Origin: Lasiodiplodia sp. COLG20
Lineage: Eukaryota; Ascomycota; Dothideomycetes; Botryosphaeriales; Botryosphaeriaceae
DNA: 64,000 nt
NCBI GenBank assembly: GCA_009801085.1
Contig: VNWV01000001.1
Location: 310,001 to 374,000, forward strand
Reading direction: 5' to 3'
Part shown: one piece after another, positions 57,465 through 64,000 of the stretch
Position numbering within the stretch: the stretch's first letter is position 1
Layout of the letters: every line of letters begins with the position of its first letter
Translations under genes and position numbers: made by a program
The notes under the pieces: model-generated
What the model was told of the DNA's origin: nothing
The model's database searches: none
What the model saw: only the letters and a program-made list of their open reading frames with translations

Positions 57465-59216
57465 TCACATCTTATCAAAAACCCTCGTCCCCGTAAACCC
57501 CCTCACCGCACTCCCATGGAACTGCAGGTGTACAGGCTCATCGTTCCCATCCTCGATCGCCGCCTCCAACAACTGGCTCGCCTCCGCCTCCGCCGCATGC
57601 AGCACGTCGAAGCTCTCGTGGCTCTCAGCGGAGCTGCTGCCGCGCGGGCTGCGCCAGACGGCCTGCTCGCCGATGAAGTCGACGCCGCCTTTGCGGCGGT
57701 CGCGGCGGGCGACCTCGCGCTCCTCGAGGGCCATGCGCGGCAGCTCGCTGACGTGAGGCAGTAGCACGCGGCGGTGCCAGGCGCCGACGAACATACCGTC
57801 CGGGTCGACGCGCTGGCGGACAGCGAGAAAGGCGTCGAGGTCCGCGCCGTAAAGCTGGGTCAGCAGCCCGTGGTCGACGCCGCGGAAGTTCTTGGCCCAG
57901 TGCGGGCGCGCGCCTAGATCGCGCATCAGCCATTCGAAGGCCTCGTAGTAGCGCGCGTGGCACGGAGGGTCGGCGTGGAAGGGGCGGTAGAGGGTGGCGT
58001 TGAGGTAGAGCGTCGGGCCGTCGGCGCAGCTGGGGTCAAGGAAGGGGCGCGGTTGGTTGGTTTGCTTGGACGTGTCGGCGACGCGCACTTCGATCGGGCA
58101 GTGCACCCAGACGCCGCGCGAGGAGAAGGGGATGCGCGCCGTCTCCTCGTCGCCGTGGATCCAGGCCGAGAGGCGCGTGATGGCCTCGGGGCCCTTGTGC
58201 AGCGGCAGCGCCCACTCGTTGACGAATTGCGAGTAGAGACAGTTCATGAGCAGGCCCGTGTGCATGGGCTCGACGGCTGACGTCGTCGTGTCGTCGCTGA
58301 AACCGTACTGCATGCCGAAGACGAACCACTCGATGGCGGGCAGGATGGGCGGGATGTAGTTGGCGATCCACAGCAGGATGTGGTAGGTGTGGAAGCCTAC
58401 TGATCCGCCGTACCAGCTCGTCTCGGCGGCGCGGAGCGGCTTGTCAGTCTTCTCCGCTGACCAGATGATGGCGCGCTTCATGTACGGACACCACCAGACG
58501 CGCGTAAATTCCTTCTTTGTCCACAGATCCCTGTCCCACTTGGCCAGCACGTAGCTGAGCGGCTTCAGCGTCTGCTCCCACTCAATCTTGGCCTGAGGGA
58601 TCATCTGGTACTCGACCTCGACGATGATGCCTAGCGCGCCGAGCGAGACCAGAGCGGCGCGGAAAAGGTCGACATTCTGCTCAGCGGAGCACAAGACCAC
58701 AGAGCCGTTTGCCAGGACCAGACGGAGGCTGCGCACCGAGCCGGACAGCAGGCCATGCTGGAGGCTGCTGCCGTGGGTGCCAGTGGCCATGGCGCCAACA
58801 ATGGATTGCTGGTTGATGCTGCCCAGGTTCGGCATGGTGAGGCCATGCTCCAGCGCAGCCTCATTCAGCTGGTACAGGCGGATACCGGCTTGGGCCTGCA
58901 CGATTCCCGTCTTGCGATCGACGCGCACGACCTTGTTGTACTTGTCCAGGTTCATCATCCATGCCGAGGTACAGGTCAGGTCGCTGGGCGAGTGGCCGCA
59001 GCCGACGAGGGTGATACGGCGGCGGCATCGGCGGGCGAGCACGACGGCTTTCTGGATCTCAGCGAGCGACTGCGGGCGGATGTAGAGCTCGGGGTAGGAG
59101 TGGAAGGTGCGGGCCCAGGTGTGGTGGATGTGGGTTTTTGATGCGCGGAAGGGCACGGCCGGGTCGAGCTTGGTCAGCTCGTCCTGGACGCGCGCGGGCA
59201 GCTCGTCGGCGGCCAT
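57465..59216 (-). CDS. ALO1: D-arabinono-1,4-lactone oxidase
   Basis: Single exon, 583 residues, ATG at 59216. The FAD-binding PCMH-type domain spans about residues 37-210. It contains LVGCGHSPSDLTCTSAWMMN, whose His75 is the expected covalent flavin site, and then GSINQQSIVGAMATGTHGSS. The C-terminal half carries the ALO-domain features WYGGSVGFHTYHILLW, GVWVHCPIEVRV and the closing HWAKNF motif. The enzyme oxidises D-arabinono-1,4-lactone to D-erythroascorbate with release of H2O2, the last step of fungal erythroascorbate synthesis; in yeast it is on the mitochondrial outer membrane. Members are usually about 520-590 residues, so this one is full length. An extra charged C-terminal tail of about 80 residues is present. 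Confidence 0.95.
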   Translation of the reverse strand: MAADELPARVQDELTKLDPAVPFRASKTHIHHTWARTFHSYPELYIRPQSLAEIQKAVVLARRCRRRITLVGCGHSPSDLTCTSAWMMNLDKYNKVVRVDRKTGIVQAQAGIRLYQLNEAALEHGLTMPNLGSINQQSIVGAMATGTHGSSLQHGLLSGSVRSLRLVLANGSVVLCSAEQNVDLFRAALVSLGALGIIVEVEYQMIPQAKIEWEQTLKPLSYVLAKWDRDLWTKKEFTRVWWCPYMKRAIIWSAEKTDKPLRAAETSWYGGSVGFHTYHILLWIANYIPPILPAIEWFVFGMQYGFSDDTTTSAVEPMHTGLLMNCLYSQFVNEWALPLHKGPEAITRLSAWIHGDEETARIPFSSRGVWVHCPIEVRVADTSKQTNQPRPFLDPSCADGPTLYLNATLYRPFHADPPCHARYYEAFEWLMRDLGARPHWAKNFRGVDHGLLTQLYGADLDAFLAVRQRVDPDGMFVGAWHRRVLLPHVSELPRMALEEREVARRDRRKGGVDFIGEQAVWRSPRGSSSAESHESFDVLHAAEAEASQLLEAAIEDGNDEPVHLQFHGSAVRGFTGTRVFDKM

Positions 59217-60203
59217 GGTCGGCGGAAAAGGCGGTGGCTCGTGCTAGTGGTTCTGGTTCCTGCTGGCTACCGTCTCATGGTGGGCCCGAGAGCAGTGGTG
59301 AAGCGGAGGTGCTGGACATGGCGTGCGCGTGGACGGAAAAGCCGTCGCGTCGGCGATTTCTCCTCCGCGGTGTGGGTGGGGTGTGAAAGACGACATTGAG
59401 CGCTAGAGACGGCGGGAGTTCCAGCCCGGCTCCCGGCTCACCGCCCGTCACCAGCTCGTCATACCCCAGACCCAAACACCCGCCGTCCCTTGCTCCAGCA
59501 AAAATTCCCAGCCCTGCGTGTCTTTCATCATCGCACTGCGTTATCGTGGCCACCTGCCTTCCTCGCCGCCTGCTGCCAACCGCTTCCCTGGAAAGACGTG
59601 ATGGCTTGTGATTATGAGATGCACCTCAACGTCAACTGACAAATTCCAATGGCAAAATACGTGCCTGGTCGCCGAAGATCACGGTCGTGTGTCATCTCGG
59701 CGGTCGAGGCAGGCTGATAGCGCATGTGAGCGCATTGGAGAAAGGCTCAATAGCAGGTGGGGACGCGCATCGCGACAGCCACCACCTGCTGAAAGCAGCC
59801 AAACAACCCTGAAACGATGAGCCATTATGCTACCTAGCCTCGCAAATGAGCAAATAGTCCTTCCCTCGCCTACACGCGCTAGGGAACTGCACGGGAGCGC
59901 CCGCCAATCATCATCATTGCCGCCCCTTCTGCGGAGATCCTGTCTCTCGGAAAACGCTCGGAGGACTTCGAGGCGAAAAAAGGTGCAGCAGGATGGGGAC
60001 AACAACACATAAATTGCCCTTCGCCCAAGCTCCTTTCTAGCGCTCCATGATCTCCTTCAATCGCCGCTAGCTGGTCGATCGGCATTATTTTTCAAAAAAA
60101 CCCGCAAACTTGCTGGCAAGACTTAAGTCACTTCGTTGCTCTCCAACAGCCCAACATCAACCAACACAACACTTCTCCACAAAACCCAACACACAACTCC
60201 AAA
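59217..60203. promoter_or_regulatory. Divergent region between ALO1 and a small protein gene
   Basis: About 0.99 kb between divergent starts. The part before 60204 is rich in CAACA repeats, a typical 5' leader. No further gene is recognised. Confidence 0.45.
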
Positions 60204-60437
60204 ATGGGCCTCAAGTCCTTCTTCCATACCATCACCACCGGCTGGGAGGACTGGCGTGTCCTTTTGGCCGCCCGCGACGACGATGACGACGACTACAACT
60301 TTGCCTCCGGCGCCCGCAGGGGTATGGAGTACAACTTCCCCTCCGGCCCCCGTCGCGGCACCGAACGCTACGAATCCGAAGAGGAGGGCTACGACAGCCG
60401 CTCTGAAACCTTGAGGACCCCTAGCTCCTCTTCTTAA
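60204..60437 (+). CDS. Small acidic protein with an internal 13-residue repeat
   Basis: Single exon, 77 residues, ATG in the strong context CCAAAATGG. An amphipathic start (MGLKSFFHTITTGWEDWRVL) leads into an aspartate run. Two tandem imperfect repeats follow (YNFASGARRGMEY and YNFPSGPRRGTER), then a Glu/Ser-rich tail. Gly2 could be N-myristoylated, but that is a guess. No family is recognised and no signal peptide is present. The good leader context and the repeat argue for a real gene. Confidence 0.6.
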   Translation: MGLKSFFHTITTGWEDWRVLLAARDDDDDDYNFASGARRGMEYNFPSGPRRGTERYESEEEGYDSRSETLRTPSSSS

Positions 60438-61591
60438 ATCTTATCGACTTCCACCCGGCAAAAACATCACTACAAATCGGCACGGGACACACAAAGCGTT
60501 GGGCATAGATGGCGTTGGGATCAGATTGATTGTTGGAATTGCACGCGGAATACCCTGGGGGGTCTGGAAAATAGCATAAGCAAGGAGTTTCTATCATGTA
60601 CTATGTGTGGCGAATCTTAAAACTTTGACTCTTCTACTTGGACATGACGTGAAGAGAGGTCCCAATGCATTAGTCACCCGTGATCCATCCAGCCATTATG
60701 GCTGACTCCATCTGACGATAACAAGTGGCAATCTTGAGTCACTCGAAAAAGCAAATTCTGACGTTCGATGTGGTTCCATGGAGAAAAAGGATGAATCAAA
60801 TCGTTCCTAACGCTAGCTAGTTTGGGGTATCTTGACGAGGAAGAGAGAATATAGCCCGTAAATGCCCCTGAGTACTCCTTTCCATGCTGTTGTCCCTCCA
60901 ACCAAGAGTTATAAAAAGTCACACCACTTTCGTCTCATCACGACGTTTCCTTTTTGAAACTCGCTCCACATGTGTCCAAGCTCCATCCCCTTCCGAATCA
61001 AGCGAAAAGATCCAGCGACGCTCAAGCATACCCAAATCAAGAAAAATATGGAGATGCGTGCATCAAGCTGATACCTCAAAAATTCTTCCCTATTCCACCT
61101 CTTTCTTGCACACGTCGCAGAGAGTATCCGGAGTCCTAAGGCTCGAGCGCTATCGAACCGATCCAGCAAAGCTCGCCATTCGCTCCGCTGGTAGAGGAGG
61201 CGGCGGCCCGCCTTCACTGCTACAAGTCCTGGCTCGAGTGTTGTTCCCACGCCTCCGGATGAGTTGGTCGAAGAGAAAATCTTCGTATTTGATGAGAAAA
61301 GATTGAGTGGTGTCGTCGTTGAATATTCGTACACGAGAAGAGAAGTAAAAATCCCCAGGTGTTGAAGACCTGTTATATTGCGCCTTGTAGACTCCGTATA
61401 AATGATGATGATGATGTCGGAAACGTATCGTGTAGATTCCCGAAACGCCGTGATCGTTACCCGTGATCATGCAGTGTAGCCGAGCCAAGAAAAAAGCTCG
61501 GCGGAAAAGCGGGCGGATTGAAGCAGGCATCACGGCAGCGGATGCAAGATGGAGTCACACGCGTGGAGATGTGGAGTGACCGGGATGCCGC
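60438..61591. other. Intergenic stretch
   Basis: These 1.15 kb between convergent genes hold no supported gene. They carry one isolated copy of the array motif core at 60753-60771. Confidence 0.45.
60753..60771 (+). repeat. Isolated copy of the array motif
   Basis: AAATTCTGACGTTCGATGTGG begins at about 60752; its ATTCTGACGTTCGATGTGG part agrees in 17 of 19 bases with the array copy ending at about 38191. It is on the + strand, as in the array, but 16 kb away and alone. Confidence 0.5.
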
Positions 61592-61960
61592 TCAAGGATC
61601 GATGTAGTCGATGTCGTCGAAGAGATCCATGACCACCTTGAGCATGGGACCACAAAGATCGGCGCCGTCCGCCGCCTCGCCGCCGAACATGCGGAGACGC
61701 TGATTCTCCACACTCTGCTGCTGCTGCTGTTGCTGGAGCTCCTGCCGGACGTGCCAAGCCGAATACTGCTGATGCCAGTGCGCCGCTGGAGGGTTCGAGA
61801 AAGTCGTGAAACGCTGGAACTGAGGAAACGAAGGCTGACCCAAAAAGGAAGATTCGGAAGAAAAGGAGAAGGAACTGTCGACCGAGGAGTCGCGCGCGTG
61901 ATTGTTGCGGCGGTTGCGCGGGCGACTCCTCGTGCGCTTTCGGTTGTGTCTTTGGCCCAT
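61592..61960 (-). CDS. Small basic-start protein with poly-Gln (122 aa)
   Basis: ATG at 61960 begins MGQRHNRKRTRSRPRNRRNN, an Arg-rich opening I have seen as a common start of short fungal proteins. Serine-rich and aromatic segments follow (SSFSFSSESSFLGQPSF), then HWHQQYSAWHVRQELQQQQ with eight Gln, and a C-terminal LKVVMDLFDDIDYIDP. The open frame extends to 62116, but the TATAAA-type box at 62061-62067 places transcription start downstream of those extra ATGs, so 61960 is chosen. Function is unknown; a nuclear or RNA-binding role would fit the Arg-rich start but is speculative. Confidence 0.6.
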   Translation of the reverse strand: MGQRHNRKRTRSRPRNRRNNHARDSSVDSSFSFSSESSFLGQPSFPQFQRFTTFSNPPAAHWHQQYSAWHVRQELQQQQQQQSVENQRLRMFGGEAADGADLCGPMLKVVMDLFDDIDYIDP

Positions 61961-63549
61961 GTTGAGTTGTAGAGGTTGAGAGGGGATGTTTGAGTTGAGA
62001 GAGAGGATCGCTCCTGGTGAAAGAAAGGTTGGAGCAGGCATTGCGGCGATCTTTAAAGGGTTATATACAGCGGGGTCCGGGGTCAAAGAGTGGGCTTGAC
62101 TCCGATTGCGGAACACGCGATACAGTCACCACGCGCACGACAGTCGTTGACTCACACAGCGGGTGATCGTCGTCATTCTTCCGTGGCTGACCAATTGTGG
62201 CGCCCTAAGTGGCGCAGCAGAGCCCTACGAGCACCCAACGCGTCGCATTCGCATTGACGCCTCGCTTTCCCCGCTGCCTGCTGCGTGTCTTCCTATCCGA
62301 GCGTCTGCCAACACGACAAAAATGTGCATTTTCGACGTGGGCGGTGGATCGAAACCGACGTGTTCTTGGGCTGCGAGGCGATGACTGGGTGCGGAGCCAA
62401 ACGGAAGGCTCAGTCGGGCTTCCGTCGCCACCCGACGAAACGCCTGACCGCGGCCTGAGGCCCCTTCTCAACAAACTCATCGTCACCTCAGGCCCAGTCA
62501 TCGTCATTCATTCTTTCAATGACTGCGAGACCGCTCGCTCCGCAACACCGCCTGCCCCGATCGAGACCGGTTTCTCTCCCCTTACAAATCGCTTGAGGCG
62601 CATTCAGCAGGGTACGGTGCCAAGCGAGAAATGGGCGCGCCTCGATGCGCGCCCTGTACGCATGGCATTCGACCGGACGGACCAACAATGTCGGCGAGCA
62701 CGCAGAACTCCTGTGAAAGGCCACCGGGCTATTGGTCCGCCTTGCTTCCAGCCCCCGAACGTGGGGTTCACGAATGTCACTCCACGCTCGTGGTACGTAT
62801 CATTCCCAGCATCAGGTCTCAGATCCGCCGTATTCTGCTCGTCAGCTGCGATCGAACGCGCTCCTAGTGGCCGGTCGTGATGGAACTTTGTTCATCACAC
62901 GCTCTGTAGCGATCACGCGGCGACGGCTCTTCTGTGTTCCCCTGGATTCTTGCCGAAAGGAAGGGACACAATGCCATCACAGCACCCCTTTCCAAGGCTG
63001 GAGCAAAAATTACCGAATTGAGCCCGTGGGCCATGTGACCGCGGCGGAGGCGTAGGCAAACAATCGGCAGAGCAAAAACAAGAAGAGTAGACGTTGCAGT
63101 CCTACGGCTACGTGACAACAGTCAGTGCTCGCCCGCGATCTGTCGTCCGTATGGAAGGAAATGTGACGGATCACGGCTGCCTGCTCGGATGCACGCTTCA
63201 AAACTCGCTGGCCGATCTCACGAGACAACGGATCAGAAGTCTAGTCATTTGTGGAAAAGGCTGAAGAAAATGCATGACACTACCGAGAGTGCAGGATTAT
63301 TGAAGGTACTCATTAGGTTGCGATCAAACTGTACTAACTACGACTGCCGTGTCTCATCAAAGTCATAAAAATCTCAAAGGTGGCTGCTGCCTCGCCAAAG
63401 AACAAGGAAAGCCACATGGGTGGCGCAAAAGCTCATGCAAGGCACCAGAGTCATCGACGGATCACCAAGCTCCGTGTAGCAACCGCCTTGGCTTCCCGCC
63501 ACCCCTGTCAGCCCTGACAAGGCCGCAGGATTGTGCTACACCCTCCATC
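61961..63549. other. Promoter of the small Gln-rich gene and gene-free stretch
   Basis: About 1.6 kb. The left 150 bp are promoter. A 223-codon plus-strand frame at 62209-62880 has no family signature and high Arg/Ser/Pro, so it is not called. No RNA gene was recognised. Confidence 0.45.
62061..62067 (-). promoter_or_regulatory. TATA box of the small Gln-rich protein gene
   Basis: TATATAA on the minus strand lies 101 bp upstream of ATG 61960 and only about 20 bp from the alternative ATG at 62042, which supports the downstream start. Confidence 0.6.
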
Positions 63550-64000
63550 CTAGGCAATCATGGCGTAGTAGGCGAGGTTGATAACATGGTTCGCCTTCAG
63601 GCTGCAGCGTCGCGCTCCCGAGGCTGTCGTCTCGCACTCGAAGTCGGCGCCGGCGGCGGTGCCGTTGGCGAAGGAGCGTGCGCCGAAGCTACGATGTAAG
63701 GTCAGCATTTATTAAGGATACGATAAGCAAAGATACGTACCTTCCGAGCCTAAAGTCGTGTGCGGCCTCCATACCCCAGTCGGTGACGCTGTCGAACTTC
63801 GAGAATTTCCACTGGAACATGTCGTCGTCGCACTTGATCTGCAAGGTTCCGCGTTAAAAAATCCGTTGATGGTGCACAAGCTCGCTCTGGCCCGGCGTCT
63901 TACATAGTTTTGGGGCCAACCCTCCGTGCCAGCCTCCCACGAGGTGCTGCACACGGTCTTGTTGTTGGAGCTCTGGGCGTCATCCCAGAGCGTGAAGGTC
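63550..64000 (-). CDS. Small secreted cysteine-containing protein, 5' end outside window
   Basis: Three exons are visible: 64000-63904 (partial), 63838-63741 and 63688-63550, with donors GTAAGA and GTACGT. The 110 visible residues read FTLWDDAQSSNNKTVCSTSW, then AGTEGWPQNYIKCDDDMFQW, KFSKFDSVTDWGMEAAHDF, and finally GADFECETTASGARRCSLKA, ending INLAYYAMIA. Four Cys in two pairs, N-glycosylation sites (NKT, NGT) and beta-rich composition fit the fungal small secreted protein type that includes AA1-like proteins. The signal peptide would lie beyond the right edge, so secretion is inferred. Such proteins are frequent effector candidates in plant-associated Dothideomycetes. The long frame through 63712-63954 is not the gene; splicing is needed. 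Confidence 0.75.

Noticed and set aside
62209..62880. 223-codon plus-strand frame
   Set aside because: Arg/Ser/Pro-rich, no domain, no promoter signals; probably chance in GC-rich sequence.

Overview
The window is nuclear DNA of a filamentous ascomycete (Pezizomycotina, most likely Dothideomycetes, though the class is inferred). The genes carry short GT-AG spliceosomal introns with GTAAGT-type donors. A single 5S rRNA gene stands among protein genes rather than in the rDNA, and a fungal hybrid histidine kinase, a Pbs2-type MAPKK and a fungal D-arabinono-lactone oxidase are all present. Exon structures below were built by hand from splice sites and reading phase, and for every multi-exon gene the exon lengths sum to an intact frame.

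Layout. From 0 to 4 kb: an unrecognised protein gene cut by the left edge, a 5S rRNA gene and a broken gene relic. From 4 to 16 kb: a GAF hybrid histidine kinase, a membrane-anchored 2EXR-type protein, a convergent pair of four-helix MARVEL-like membrane proteins, and an intracellular LysM protein with a zinc-finger head and a separately spliced helical tail. From 16 to 22 kb: a ribosome-biogenesis neighbourhood with RPS22 (uS8), a Tfc7-like histidine-phosphatase protein, RPL17 (uL22) and fibrillarin, the last two sharing a 313-bp divergent promoter. From 24 to 34 kb: a chromo-like nuclear protein, a PIN/auxin-efflux-carrier family transporter, and the HOG-pathway MAPKK Pbs2 divergent from the transporter. 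From 34 to 45.8 kb there is no recognisable gene. From 45.8 to 64 kb: SEC63, divergent RPS18 (uS13), a conserved-looking unknown, a second chromo-like protein, D-arabinono-1,4-lactone oxidase, two small unknown proteins and the 3' part of a small secreted protein gene cut by the right edge.

The most unusual signal is in the 11.7-kb gene-free stretch. From about 36.7 to 44.1 kb a degenerate motif of about 30 bp (GGAAGGATT, a few bases, then a core around ACGTTCGAAGTTG) recurs about 30 times, always on the + strand. Copies are often 150-200 bp apart, or about double that, and the sequence between them looks unique. The left half carries a CAGACGTTCGA version and the right half a TTGCTACGTTCGA version. 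I know no family with this form. Candidate explanations are a protein-binding or nucleosome-phasing array, a small-RNA precursor, or the relic of a diverged tandem repeat.

Functional links. The histidine kinase and Pbs2 both belong to phosphorelay/stress-MAPK signalling, but nothing here shows that they act together. RPS22, RPL17, RPS18, fibrillarin and 5S rRNA all serve ribosome production. The two chromo-like proteins share a core and are probably distant paralogues.
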